A DNA stretch of 55,592 bases from Krasilnikovozyma curviuscula (GCA_014825775.1 MVAQ01000142.1:1-55592); one strand, 5' to 3'. Shown: positions 37,092 to 49,459, counted from the first letter of the stretch. Numbers and translations are program-made. Notes: generated by a model not told the origin, from the sequence alone.

Positions 37092-40000
37092 ATGCAGGTC
37101 CATCAACCTCAAGGAACCCATGCGTCCGATTTAGCAGCTCTCATCACCTCGAGAGCCAGAGCTTCACCCCAGCCTCCCTCAGTCCCTTTACCACCCCCAC
37201 CTCCTCCAGCACGATCTCTGTCTCGTCCCTCGATCGTGGAACCCCAGCCAGCAGCAAGCGAGGGAAGCCAATACGTCGGCTTGGGCTTCGGAAACATTGG
37301 ACCCAAGGATGGTGCTGCTTTTCGTGGATGGGACAAGAAGGATATTGGAGAGAGCACTCGTACTTCCTACGTTCGACCAGTACTTTCACCAGCCAACAGT
37401 TTAGATAGGTCACCAGCTACGTCCGTCTACTCGTCATCAACAACACCAACCACCTCGACATTCGCCCAGGGCAGCCCCGCGCCACTCACGCCAACGGTCT
37501 CCAACTCTGATCGCGACTCGGTCACCTACTCGCCATCGACAGAAGACACGTCGGACTTCGAGTCACGTATGTCTGTGCTTGGTCCCAAAGTTCGACATGT
37601 TGCTCTCGCTCCTTGGGAGGAGTCTGGAGGAGACGGTCCCTTCGACGACGAGATTGACTTTTCCCTCTCGAAACCTTACAAAAACAATTCGGATGGCGCG
37701 TCAATGTTCTCAGCGAGGTCAAGGAGTAAGAGTGTTGGTATGCTTGGTAAAGATCAAGTCATGAAGGGTCTTGACTTTGTTGGTGGTCTGGGGAAGAAGG
37801 GGAAAAACAACAAAAGCAGCAACCTCAACGTCTCCAGCACGTCTACCAGCCTCCACTACGACGAGTCTGAAGCTGCTGAAAGCTGGGCTGCTCTTGGAAA
37901 GAAGAGTAAAACGACCTTGAACGTCGGAATCGGCCACCCATCCTCCTCACCATCGTACACTGAATGTGAATCTTTCTCTTCAAGCTTTGGAGGTGTAAAC
38001 AGAAGCACTACCGACCCACCAGCAACGGTAGCTGCTAGAGCTTCAATCTTCTCGACAGATTCAATCTACAGTACCTTTGATCGAACCGCTGCGAGCACAC
38101 CAGTCCCGCCTCTTCCAGCGCTCAACGAGCGGGACCGTACTGTTAACCAGCTATCTCCTGAACCTGTATTTCCACAGCAACAACAGACGGTCAAGTTTGG
38201 TATGCCATCTTCTCGTGAGAACTCATCTTCCACCATTCTGGCCTACCTGGACGCGTCCAGCGATCGTGGCCGATCTTCCATTGTCTCTGCTGGCGAGCCA
38301 GAGCAAAACAAGGATACATTGATGACCTCTACGCCATCTATCCCAACTCGATCCCCATCACGTCCAATCCCAAGCCTTCCATCTTCGGCAGAGGTTTCAA
38401 CCGTTCCATCTCCCAAGAGATCACCCCCACCTGCCACCAACGGCCAGTTCGACGACCTCCCTTCCTCAGAGTCAACAGCTGAGTTCGCTCTTCCCCCTGC
38501 GCCTACCTTTGCTCAACTACCACAATCACACGTCCCTGTTAGCGGTGTGTCAATGGTTGGACCAGCTGCTGGCCAAGGTGGCTTCCCAGGATCGGCTGTC
38601 TTCACGTTGATCTCGTTGGAACAAGCTCAAGAGCGCGAAAAGGAGAAGGGAAGACGGGAAGAATCCAAGATGCAAATGACTCGTGAAGCTAATCTTGAGG
38701 CTCTGATGGCTGCCAAAGCTGCTAGAGGTCTTGCCGTCGCTGGTGCTAACGTATCCGGCACTGCTAGCGTAAAGCCGTCACCTTCCGATTTCTCCATTTC
38801 TTCAAATGGGTCTAATAACGATCTAAAGGCAAAAGCATATAACGTTCCAGAACCACTTTTTACTCCTTCGCCAACTCCTTCACCTGATGCACCAGTCAGA
38901 GTCCTCAAGACGAAGAAGAGCACTGGCCTCATGAAGATGTTCAACAAAGGTGACAAGTCTGTACACATTCCAGCCCCACCACCCGTCCCTCACTTTTCTA
39001 GTAGCACTGCCGGTCCAAAGATTAGCATCGGGAGTAACTTTGGTGAAGACTCACTCGAGAAGGAGCTCGTGTACACTCACTTCAACAAAGGGCAGCAATC
39101 TTCCGGCATCGATAACAAGGAGAACCGACCGGCCATCTCCAAACAGACTTCATTTTCCTCCCTGTCCGAAAATTTCCACCTCGCTCACACTTCATCCAAC
39201 AACAGCATCAACACTAATTACATGGTCAACAGCAACACCTCTGGCTCGCTTGCTGTTCCCACTGCCGAAGCGGTAGGATCTTTCCCCAATCTTCGTCTCC
39301 GACCAGTCTCTATCTTCTCTTCCAGCGTTCCTCAAAGCTACCTCTCTACTACTCAGATTCCTGAAGTACCGAGTTTGCCAACGAAGCCTTCAGCAGACGC
39401 CCTTTCCCCCATCGCTCCCAGCTTTTCATCTTCGGTCCTCGCCAGAAGCCAACTCTCTGATCCATCCACTAATAGCTTCGCCCCTTCACCTACATCACCT
39501 TCGGCGTCTTCCTTCTACTCCTCTGGTCTTCCTTCGCCAAACCTGTATTACAGCTCATTTGAAGGCGGTGCAGGTAGTGGCTACATGAGGAAGCAAGAGC
39601 AGGTCGATCCTCAGGTCGTCATTGCTGCTGTACAGGCTGAGTTGGCCAACTTCAAAAAAAGAACAAGGTTGCAGTACTTTGAGTACGAGGTGAGCAGTTC
39701 GTTGTCTTCGTGAACTAAGGGGTTTCATTCACTAATCTATGTCGTACTCTGTTTGGATTTGCTCAGGCCCAAATCAGAGAACTCAAAGATTCTCTCTCTG
39801 AGACCCAAAAAGAGAATGAAATGCTCAAGACCTCCAGCATGAAGCTCGCTGCTTCCGCCTGTGAGAACTGTACCTCCAAAGTCGTGGCTAACGGGGGAGT
39901 TGTCATCAAGCCTGTTGGAGGCGGGAAAGTAGTCACTACGCCAGCTGTGAAAATCCTCCAGGTTGGTGAGAAGGAGAAAGAAGATTTAATTTCTCCGTTG

Positions 40001-40168
40001 GAGGAGTGTCAGGATGGAAGTGTTTTGAACAGAGCTAGGGTTAAGACTGGTTAGTCGCCGTTGCGTCTGTCCTGGCCTGGTCCCCTTCGAACTGACTTAA
40101 GCTTTGGGTATGTAGGTGGTGCTAGGGGAGTCTTTGGAAGTGGAAGCCTCAAGGAATGGGAGTACTAG
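37092..40168 (+). CDS. Large Ser/Pro-rich coiled-coil protein of unknown function (977 aa)
   Basis: Three exons (37092-39689, 39767-40049, 40116-40168) total 2934 nt in exact phase. The N-terminus is Pro-rich (a run of Pro near residue 35) and most of the first 850 residues are Ser/Thr/Pro-rich and probably disordered, with many SP/TP sites. Features standing out are a conserved-looking VRHVALAPWEESG, a charged helix LEQAQEREKEKGRREESKMQ, a basic block VLKTKKSTGLMKMFNKGDKS, and a C-terminal coiled coil VIAAVQAELANFKKRTRLQY continuing through AQIRELKDSLSETQKENEML. Two Cys in CENCTS follow, and the end is GSLKEWEY. No signal peptide or membrane segment is seen. I do not recognise the family; the combination suggests a cortical or cytoskeletal scaffold, but that is a guess. 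Confidence 0.75.
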
Positions 40169-40459
40169 AGAGGTTTCCGAAGTTGAACCCGAGTCTACAT
40201 AGTTTTCTGATACCAAAAATATACCCCCAACCTTCGTTTTGTTTTTTATTTCTTTCCTTTTCCATCCCAACCAATTGCTTTTGTTGTGTCCGGGTCCTCA
40301 TCAATGTGTCTGTTCGATTACTTCTGCACCCTTATAGCTTAATTATTACATCTCAGAGTCTGTCTTGCGTCGGATAACAGTTAGCAGAACAATGCTTTCT
40401 ATTTGAGAAGGATTCTATTATCGTGAATTCGTCGGATGATGCTTGGGAGACATTGAGTG

Positions 40460-41934
40460 TCACTGCTTTGACTGCCTTTTCTCCTTTTGTGCGTCTGTAG
40501 TCACCTTCACCTTCGCTGTTTGGTCGTCATTTCCATTGACCTGGACTTCCTTTTTGACAAGGACACCAACGTTCTTCCACCCAATCGCAGTCCTCCCGAC
40601 GTACGGTAGGCCGAGGAAACCTCTTTTGAACTCAAAATTGGCAGGGTCTTCCTTAATGGCTAGGACAATGTATGACGAGCCAGTGATGCATCCGTATGCA
40701 GCTACGCCGGTGCCGTGATGCCAGTATTGGTGGCCTTCGAGAAGGAATTTAAGAGGGAATCCAAGCGCTTGTTTGTACGGGAGGAGGTAGTCACAGCAGA
40801 GACTAAGTGAAGGTAACTGGTCAGCAGCATATGCACCATCGGTGGCTGAGGTGGACTCACTTGTCGATGTTCCAGATCAGGAACTGCAGGAAGATTGTTT
40901 GGCTTTCAGAAGTAGGCTCCATAGATAGTGGTCAAGAAAGCTGGGTGACTTACTCCAAGCAAGAAACAAGCGATTCCCCATTTGAAGAGGTTGACGGCCT
41001 GATGGAGATCTTTGGAAGGTCCACCAGCTCTTTTCCACAATAGGAGGTAGGCCATTCGACCTGCTGAACCGGTGACAAGTAATCCGAACCTGTATGGATC
41101 GCAAGCATCAGCAAACTTCATCTATGAAGAGAGAGCCTGAGAAAGTTACAGTAAAAGAAGACTCACCCAACCTCATGAAGAGTGGCAGAGAGTTGAAAGA
41201 GGCAGGTGTAAGTAACCAGCAGGTTAAATAAGAGAATCGCAATCGGTAGAGTGTAGCCATAGTTCCATGTTTGGTATCCTTTGCTTGTTTCGAACGCGCA
41301 GAAGAGGAGTAGCGACTGAGGAGAAAGAAGGCACGGCCGACGAAGTGATCAGTAGGACTGAAGACAAAGTGGAAAATCTTTGTTCTTACGGTAGACCAAA
41401 TCATAGGGATCTCATCCATCATCTGCCAGAAAGATTGAAGACTCATGTGGAAACCTCACGTAGAATTGAAAGTGTGAGAAGTTGAACACAAACCTGTATA
41501 ACGCAGGACTCACCTGTTGACCCTAATCCGATCAACACTTCACTCGCATAGCAAAGACCAATTCTAGAAGGAAGTTTCTCATTCCAAACTGTGTACACGC
41601 CGTAGATTCCAAGAAGGATGATGGGCAAGTTTGACATAGTGTTTACGAACTCGGCGATGTATGGGGACACCTCGTAGTTAATTTCGCACCTGATATAGAA
41701 ACGAGCATATCAATAATCAGCTGTATTAAGGAAAGAATCTAGTAGGGTTGCTGAGGTAGACTCACCAGTCTAGGGTTGCGGTGTGCTGTCGAGAGGTCAA
41801 TGTCGAACAACGTCAAGCGGGGATTAGTCACCTTTGGTCGAGAACCTTCAGCAGCAAGAAGCAGTTCTTACATCTCCCCAGTATCCTGTAGTAGCCTGTC
41901 CAGCTCTCTGGCTGGGCAATGTAAAGTCCACCAT
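40460..41934 (-). CDS. YPC1: Alkaline ceramidase (YPC1/YDC1, human ACER3-like)
   Basis: A multi-exon minus-strand gene. The first exons join MVDFTLPSQRAGQATTGYWG to DHTATLDWCEINYEVSPYIA, then EFVNTMSNLPIILLGIYGVY and VLIGLGSTGE. This GYWG..TATLDWCE start is diagnostic for alkaline ceramidases, multi-pass ER/Golgi membrane enzymes that hydrolyse (phyto)ceramide to sphingoid base and fatty acid using a histidine/aspartate zinc site. The last exon has the conserved GHQYWHHGTGVAAYGCITGS, matching the second His pair of the catalytic motif, then FKRGFLGLPYVGRTAIGWKN and a soluble Lys/Gln tail. The stop is TGA at 40460-40462. It is convergent with the 977-aa gene, 291 bases away, and divergent from the PAQR gene. 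Confidence 0.92.
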
Positions 41935-42511
41935 CGTTTTGCAATTGTAGTTGGGCTGAATCTAAACTGGATTTAACTGACAGTAAACAAGTAACTGCTC
42001 GTCCGTCTCCAGATTGATACCCCACGGTAGACGAGCACTGGTTTGCCTTTGATAGGATAGAATACGACAAGGACCAATGGGTTGAGTGGGCGTTCGAAGA
42101 AAACCTATACGTGGCCTTGTAGTCGATTAGCCGGAATGCTCGTTTCAGAGAGGCAGGGGTAGATCTTTGGGTGACTGTGAGGTTACTCGACGGGATAGAC
42201 CTGGTTCTCGTAATTCTCAATGTCTATAAGAATTTTGAAAGAAACCGAATGAGATTCTAATATTTTCTCAATGTAATACAACCAAAAAAAGACCTTCCGG
42301 CGGCGCGCCTGTTTGCTTTTCTCCTTCACCCCAACGGTCGACCAAAACCTCAACAACCTCCATATTGGCCCCTTCGACTTTTTCAGAATTCCCTGAGAGG
42401 TAGTACATTACCCAAACAGAGTGTTTTCTAAAGGAAGCTTCACCCAGCCGACCGTTTTGGCAGCAGCTCGAAAAACGTGTGGGCAGGAGAAAACAAACGT
42501 GGTTGGAGCAA
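41935..42511. promoter_or_regulatory. Divergent promoter YPC1 / PAQR gene
   Basis: 577 bases between divergent ATGs of two membrane-lipid-related genes. An AscI-like GGCGCGCC lies at about 42302-42309. A GTG-initiated frame extends the PAQR frame upstream, but its first true ATG is at 42512. No TATA box or other gene is seen. Confidence 0.55.
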
Positions 42512-44894
42512 ATGACTCCTTCGTCGCCAAGGAAGAAAAGGGATAGGACTGGTACTCGAAGGACCAAGTCTGTCTCTCATGTCGAAGGCTCTTCAGACGG
42601 CATCAGCTCTGCCATCAGACCCGGCTTCAGCGACGACCAGAACCTCTCGTCGAGCTCGATCCCCAAGTCGGTCGCCCAAATGAGGAATCAACTCCTGTCG
42701 TATCTGGCTGACATGGAAATTAGAATCAGGCAGTATTACTCGCTGTTCGATGATGAAAATGGCAATCTGTTCGGCGAGGAACTCCAGGGGCAAGAAGGAG
42801 CTCTCAGTGGTGGTAGCTCGATGGAAGAGACAAGTCCCCTGTTGAATCCTCAAGCCAACAGCACTTATCCACCAACCAACTTCAAGCCGTATAGTTTGGA
42901 AGGAGGCGAGAGCTACAGGTTCACTTCTGCTGCAGAAGTCCTTACTCACCTTGAGAGTACGTCCTCGTCTTGGTTCTGTTGCTGTTGCTGCTATTTTAGT
43001 AACTCCTCTTTTAATTCCCTCTTCCCCCTCAGAATTAAGGCACGACATCCTCTCACATATCCCAACTTTACCAACATTACCGTCCTTGTCAACGTTACCT
43101 GACCGATTTAACACGATCCAATCTTCCTTGTCGTCTTCCCTCCCAACTCATTCAATGGACTTCATCGCTACCGTCCCAGATAGGCTGAAAACAATACATA
43201 ACTCATTACCGTCACTACCAACGACATCATCCATAGCATCATCCTTACCTCTACCGGACCTTTCTCTGAGTCCCACCTCTCCGCTCGGTCAAGGCGCCAA
43301 ACGGGTCTTTGAGCTCCTGGATTCGATACTACCAGAGGGCTCAAATTCGAACGAAGACTCTGAATATCTCTTTCCCATCTTCCCCAATCGTACTAGTGGT
43401 CATTACGGTGCGGTCCAAGGTACAACTGGTGACAATCATCACAAGAAGGGCATTCAGGGTCTGGAGGGGCCGACGATTGAGCAGGCGCTGGAGACAGCTA
43501 GGAAGGCGAGAGCAGGGCTGATCACTTACGATCAGCTACCTGCAAAATGGCAAAGTAGGTGGTCGCTTCCCTTGTCGTCTGTCCTGAGTAATAATGGCTG
43601 ACATTTTCGGCCACATGCTCACTCCTGCTGCGCTCAAATGGAACCACGTCAGACAACGAACACATCTTCACGGGCTACAGATTCATCCCCATCTCGGAAT
43701 GGCAATCTTTACTCTCGTCAGCCTTCAGAATCAACAACGAGACCGTCAACATTCAGTCCCATTTCATCCCCGCCATGCTAGTTCTTGTCTCCGGTGTTTT
43801 CTTGATCCCCAAGGACAGCATCATCATGGACAAGGTGACGTTGGGATTCTTTTTGTTTGCTGCATTTAAGTGCCTGTTGTGTAGCTCGATTTGGCACTTA
43901 TTTGCAGGTTGCTGTGAGTTTGTGATCGACGGAACACTGAGGAGCTGGCTACTGTGATTAACAAGCCTTTGGGCTGTTCGCTTTGCAGCCGATACGAAAT
44001 ACTTTGAGGCTGCCGCCTGTGTTGATTACTTGGGTATTTCGTGGCTGATAGCAGCCAGCGTCAACACTTTTGGTTAGTGCTGTTGAGCTGTTAGTTTGGT
44101 GATGCGTGCGGGGAAGGACTTATATTTCCTTGCCTTGTTCCCAGTTTACTGCGCCTTTTACAACTTCCCGCTCATCAGGAACTCGTACGGCCTTCTGAAT
44201 ATCGGTGTTGGTGTCGCTGGAAGTATCCTTCCCTTTCAGAAATGGTTCAATCAGCGGACGTCAAAGGCAAGTCTCACTTGTTCTCCTCGTGGGAATACAT
44301 CGATCACATCCGACAAGGTTACAGTTTGATTGAATTGTCCTAACCTTTTTATCGGCTTGATTTCTTTTCGATGGGTAATTAGCATTGGAGAATTTTGTTC
44401 TTTTTGACGCTTTGTGGAGCTGCCATCGCGCCCATGGTGCAGATTATCTATCAGAACGGGATTAACAGGTTTGGGTCTTTCTTCGCGCCTCTGCTACCTT
44501 CGATCTGCTCTTGTAGGTCCATCGTTCCTCCTTTTCTTTGGAAGCTTGTCTTAACATGAATGGTTCTTCTCTAGATCTGTTCGGATTGGCCTTTTACGCT
44601 AATCACTTCCCAGGTAAGTCAAAACATCGATATCTTCTTTATAACCGCTTATCTAATTCTCTTTCACTGACTATTCATAGAGTCTCGATGGCCTGGAAAA
44701 TTCGACCACTATGGTGCCAGTCATCAAATATGGCATATCTCAATCGTGTGTGCCATCTACTTCCACTATACTGGTTAGTTTGTTATCGTTGCTTCGTGGA
44801 TCGCGAGAAAAGCTGATCTGGATTTGTTGATGGCATTAAAGGAACCCTTGAATTGTTCAAGAACCGATACACTTTCGAACCTCTCATGGTTTGA
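42512..44894 (+). CDS. IZH3: PAQR-family seven-helix membrane receptor with long cytosolic N-terminus (Izh3-like)
   Basis: Nine exons (42512-42956, 43033-43554, 43653-43913, 43989-44072, 44145-44266, 44383-44512, 44575-44613, 44681-44773, 44842-44894) sum to 1749 nt, 582 aa, in exact phase. The first ~330 residues are soluble, Ser-rich, with a helix MRNQLLSYLADMEIRIRQYY and an EETSPLLNP motif. The membrane domain starts NNEHIFTGYR and has SIWHLFAGC, CVDYLGISWLIAAS, YGLLNIGVGV, LFGLAFYANHFPESRWPGKF and GASHQIWHISIV, the zinc-site motifs of the adiponectin-receptor/Izh family. A long N-terminal extension is the hallmark of yeast Izh3. These proteins act in membrane-lipid (ceramidase-like) and zinc homeostasis signalling. 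The intron after exon 5 uses a GC donor (AAAG|GCAAGT at 44267). It neighbours an alkaline ceramidase in a head-to-head pair. Confidence 0.9.
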
Positions 44895-45293
44895 TTTCAT
44901 TACAAAAAGACACCCCCTTGGTGTGTCACGTCCCTCCCAACTGGAGAGGCCCTTGCATTCCTCATCTATCACTTTGTAGCATATTCCCACGCAACTTTCC
45001 TTGCCCAATATCGCACTGCTACATTCGCTTTACAAAATATCTAGAAACACATTAGAGAAGCTCAGATTTATCTCCTAACGCAAAAGATGAGTCGAGAGAT
45101 CAACAGGGAATCGCGCCACTTGGCTTCGGCTTTTTGAGCGCGGGCTGCCCTTTTTTTAAGGATCTGCAAGTCCACGACAACAAACGCTGAAAATCGACAA
45201 AGAAACAGACATATTGTTTACATCAATCAGACCAGACCACACGCGCCGTATTTCCAATCCAGAGGAACTCATTCGGAATATCAGCACGGCACC
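44895..45293. promoter_or_regulatory. Intergenic: PAQR 3' end and C2H2 gene promoter
   Basis: 399 bases between tandem plus-strand genes. A short GACAC..GTGTC inverted repeat (about 44909-44927) follows the PAQR stop. The remainder should be the promoter and leader of the zinc-finger gene. No gene is seen. Confidence 0.5.
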
Positions 45294-47431
45294 ATGAGCT
45301 CTGCGGCTGCAGCTTCCCCAGTCCCGTCCCAATTGGCTCAGTCGTTGAATCAGCAGCAGGTGAGTCGACGTTTGGCTGTTGTGACTTCGTCACCTCGGTA
45401 TGCCAGCCTTTGCTGTGGTCACCGTAGCGGGAATCGAAGTGGGAAAGGGAACTTTGGAGGGCCCTCTGACATCCTCGTTTTTCGAGGCCTTCGCTGGTTC
45501 CGGTAGATATCAGAATGAATTGATATCTCTTTGTCTGGATGAGAATTGGACCCAATGGCAGGGATGCCTCCATTCTATGTTTCTCCTTGCGTGTCTGCAA
45601 AGTTAGACCCGGGAAATGGTGACTGACGGTCTACTTTTTTTTTCTGGTTGCGAACTTGTCCAAACGCCCCTCTTTCCCGAATAATTCTCGACACGTCTAA
45701 CCAGATGGAAACTCTCACCTCAACGCGACCTGAGGCTGAAATGAATGAGCTGGAATCTCATGCTGCTGGTGAGATCCTTTCTTTTGGCTTTGGTGTCTCC
45801 CCCAACCACTTTTTCTCGTAAACATCAGCTGACGAGAAACAATGGCTGCTCCAATGCTTTGCTTTTTCAATCGCAGATCTTCTAGGGCTTTCGATGTCAC
45901 CACTTTCCCTCTCATCTTCACTACCACAACACCAGTCTATGATGTCAGCTGTCGCCGGTATGGGAACACCAGTGACCAAAGAATCCATCGGACCTGCCCC
46001 AATTCCAATCGGCGGAACGGCTATGGTCAAGAGATCGAGCAGAAGAGGTAGTGATGTCTCGACCGTCGGAGGAATAGAAAAGAAGAAACTTGGTATCACC
46101 ACGAACGGTCGGAGGTACAGCGAAAACAAGAAAGGGTGCGTGTGGCGCACTTTTTTCCCCCTGCTGCATATGCGCGGTACTGATTGCTGTATACTTTTCT
46201 TTTCCAGGATGCAACCAACTCTTTTTGACTTTAGATCGATAGATTCACCCCCTCCGATGTCAAGAAGCTTCACGAATTCCGTCAACACGATGGGTATCGT
46301 CCCCTCGTCGCTCCCCAACCGTGCTTCGATAGCAGATGACGGCGAGGTCGTACCGGGAGATGGTGAAGACGGTGAGATCACTGCCAAGAGTGGGAAAAGA
46401 CGAGGTCAAGTGTACAGGTGTGAGACTTGCTCAAAGGTCAGAACAACGCAATTTTCTGTGGCATCATGTAGTGCTGCACGTTTGTGAACAGAAGCTAAAC
46501 TGCGCGAACCCTTTTTTTCCATCACAGATGTATCGTCATCCTTCTTGTTTGGTGAAGTCAGTTTCTGAGCTTCAAACTGTTGCCCACTTCCTTTGAGGCT
46601 ATTCTGATCGTGATTGTTTTCGTGAATCCGCTCAGACATCGATGGCAACACACGAAGCACTGGAACGTCCTTTCGGGGTCAATGTTGTCGAAACATCAAC
46701 AAGTTCAAGTGCTAGAAGCTGCAGCAATTCTATCATATTTGCACCCCTCCGCTGAAGGGAAGTCGTTACCAGACGACAGGGCGCTATGGCCTAGCACCGT
46801 GTCAACAACTGCGCCTGAAGACGATCCAGAACCTTTGGAACCGCTAGAAAATATGGATCCTAATGTCAAACTGCATAAAAAGGATGCTGCTCGAGAACAG
46901 AGCCTGACGAGGTCTTCCCCTCCTGTCGCCGGTGGTAGCGAAAGCTCGTCTGGCAGTGGCAACGAGGGCGACTCAGGATACGCGTCACAACCGTCGAGCT
47001 TCAAAAGATCCCCAAGCTTCATTCCTTCATTGCCACTTCACCAACAACAACAAGCAACTTCGACCCCTTCCACCATCGTTCAACAACTCCCCGTCGCTCG
47101 TTCACCTCAGATATCATCCCTTGCACCAATTCCCGTCAGGCGTCCGTCTTTCAACTCACCGGCCTTCATGGGTCAAATGGGAATCGTGGCCAGTATGCCA
47201 GATACTCAACATCGTCATCAGTTCAGCCCGTATCACCACAGCTACGAAAATTCGTACGGAACATCCCCAAGCCTGAGGATTGGTAGTTCAAGTTTGAGAG
47301 GTGGCGTGGAAGAGGAGGACGATGATGATGATGAAGAGGAGGATAAGAGGATGGTGGATGTGACGAAGAATGCTCCAGGAGGAAGCCTGCAGGCAGGTAC
47401 ATGGGACGAAGAGATGGACATGGAATTGTAG
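45294..47431 (+). CDS. C2H2 zinc-finger protein, single finger (480 aa)
   Basis: Six exons (45294-45359, 45705-45768, 45877-46135, 46208-46436, 46528-46556, 46636-47431) total 1443 nt and 480 aa in phase. The single recognisable finger is assembled from three exons, including a 29-nt one: YRCETCSK, MYRHPSCLVK and HRWQHTKHW, with exact C-x2-C-x12-H-x3-H spacing. Upstream lies a Ser/Gly-rich region with KKKLGITTNGRRYSENKK and an acidic stretch before a basic SGKRRGQV linker. Downstream are a Gln/Pro/Ser-rich region with many SP sites, an acidic run (EEEDDDDDEEEDKR) and the end DEEMDMEL, all typical of fungal transcription regulators. One finger alone can bind DNA weakly or serve protein contacts. 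I recognise the motif as common in basidiomycete C2H2 proteins but cannot name an orthologue. Confidence 0.83.
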
Positions 47432-47703
47432 GGAAACAGGATGATCTCCAGATCCGGCTTAAACGTAGAACCGTACGGTGTACGGAAGTTGTAGACTTTG
47501 TATCTTTATCCATTGAAGTAATGAAAGTATCTGTATAAATTATCTGTGTAGACAGATATTTTGCTTGCACCGCGTGGGACAGGCCAGATATTTACACAAA
47601 TCAAATCGTTCTAGTCATGAATGCTAGGGTATAAATATGAGATACAAGCATGAAGAGTCTCAAGTTGTTACAGCTGTTCCAGGTCCCAAAAAATCTATGC
47701 TTT

Positions 47704-49459
47704 CTACAAGCTTCCCTGCAGCAGTGGCGCTCGTTCTTCGTTCGTCCCATACCAAGTCTGTATTTTGGCAAAGGATATTCGATTCAGACAAACGTTATAA
47801 GTTTTGAAAGAGATGGACTAACCTTTGCTCTCTTTCTGAGCGGGGGGCGGGGCCGAGCAGCAGGGGACGCCTTGAGTGCTGGAATGAAGCAAAATGGGAA
47901 AAGGTGTCTGAACCACGCCGGGTCGTTCTTGTTTTTAGGCTCTCCTTTCTTGATCCGCTTGTAGAGTCCATGAAACATGACGCAAAGCGATAGGCTTGCA
48001 CAGAGTGTCAAAATCAAATTCCAAGTGAAGTCAATTGGGTCCAGCACTCGTCGATCGAGAAACTTGTATCTTGGGCCCAGAGGGCCGGAGACGTAACGGC
48101 AGTTTCCGTACCGACAATACTGCCCTGGAAGATCACGAGCAGTCCATACTTCGTCTCCCCACCTGCCAGCGTAGTCAACGTATGAAGTATTGTGATCCTG
48201 GAGAGAAATCATGTCAGGATGACTTCAGATCAAAGGGTGGACAGCTACAAGCAACCTACATTTCCAGTTGTTGGGACAAATTGAAGATGTTGGGTCCACC
48301 AGGTTGACGCCGATGTGTTGAGCCAGTAAGATCGATAGTTGAGAGTTGGATCCCTGGTATTGGACGAAATGAAATTGTCAGAAGCAGAAAAAAAAAATCT
48401 AAAGCAACAGTTCTTACCATAATGGACCTGGTCCCGTTGTATCACTCAGCAGACCAAATGGTAAGATGTATGGTTGTTTTCTGACGGTTGAGCGCAGGAA
48501 CGCGAACCATCAACGGAAGTCCAGCGAGACCAAAGCAAAGGAAACTCACCCGCTGGTACCATAAAGAGCATGACTCCCCTCTGCAGAGTATACCACCGGT
48601 CTCTTTTCTCTCCCGCCTTTTGGATCGCCCTTGTCTAATCCATCGTACGGCCACACTTCCCCCCAGCCATGCTCAGACAGAAACAGCTGCTGGGGCACCC
48701 CATTCAGGAAGCGAACCAAAACATGTTCCCAGTCTCCAACATGATCACCGTACCGTATACCTCCTAGAGAATTCCCTTCGTTATAGCTACAGTGTGATGT
48801 AGGGCGTGTGTGCGGAAGCGAATGTCAGTCACACACGGTGGGAGAATTCTTGAAGTCAGGGAAACGAAGATGCTTACCTGTAGAACGTGAAGTAAAATGC
48901 GTCCAGATATCCAGGACTCAGAATCTCACTCTTGTCCACCAAGATGATAGTGACTTCGCCCTCGCTTCGACCAGTCTCGTCTGGTATTCCATACTGACTT
49001 AACAGCCAGCTAGCGTTACCAGCTTTAGCGTCATCGTCCCACTTGTTTCCCGTCAGATACAGCTCAGTGTAGTTGCCCATGAATCCCAAGTTCTGAGGTG
49101 TTAAAGGGTTCGGTATCGACGGTATTCTGGAGTAGTTGGCGAAACGTAGGACAGTGTGGTCCAGGTGATTCTGAACCGAGGACGGCCAGTATAGCTCGTC
49201 TGGACTGAGATGAATAAGAGGAGCATATTCCAGCACGTAAGGTGGTATTGGTCCCTAATATCATCAAACATCGACAAAGTAGTCAGCACAAAGTGGGCCG
49301 ACGCAAAGCATTCTTGACCTTAGTTGCTCCGCTTACTTCAGTAATTGGCAGAGGAGCAGCTTCCATTAATCCAGGAATAGCGAACGCATTGACCTCAGTC
49401 GGTATTAAGGTTGCCAGAGGGCCAAGAAGTAGAAGTAAGAGGTTGAATGGCAGGGCCAT
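47704..49459 (-). CDS. VPS62: VPS62-family secretory/vacuolar protein with C-terminal membrane anchor
   Basis: A multi-exon minus-strand gene. The start MALPFNLLLLLLGPLATLIP is a signal peptide or anchor; the upstream in-frame codon is TTG, not ATG. The luminal part contains YVLEYAPLIHLSPDELYWPS, then YLDAFYFTFYSYNEGNSLGG, GDHVGDWEHVLVRFLNGVPQ and KRPVVYSAEGSHALYGTSG, the core of the Vps62 family (yeast protein implicated in cytoplasm-to-vacuole targeting). DYAGRWGDEVW and CRYGNCRYVSGPLGPRYKF follow, then a membrane helix WNLILTLCASLSLCVMFHGL and a basic tail. Splicing a final intron (47758-47822) adds TWYGTNEERAPLLQGSL and the stop TAG at 47704-47706; keeping it ends the protein earlier with ITFV at 47784. 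Because of the ERAPLL motif the spliced form is preferred. Function here is inferred from family only. Confidence 0.82.

Noticed and set aside
42479..42511. Upstream start for the PAQR protein
   Set aside because: The codon is GTG, which is not a normal start in fungal nuclear genes; the first ATG is at 42512.
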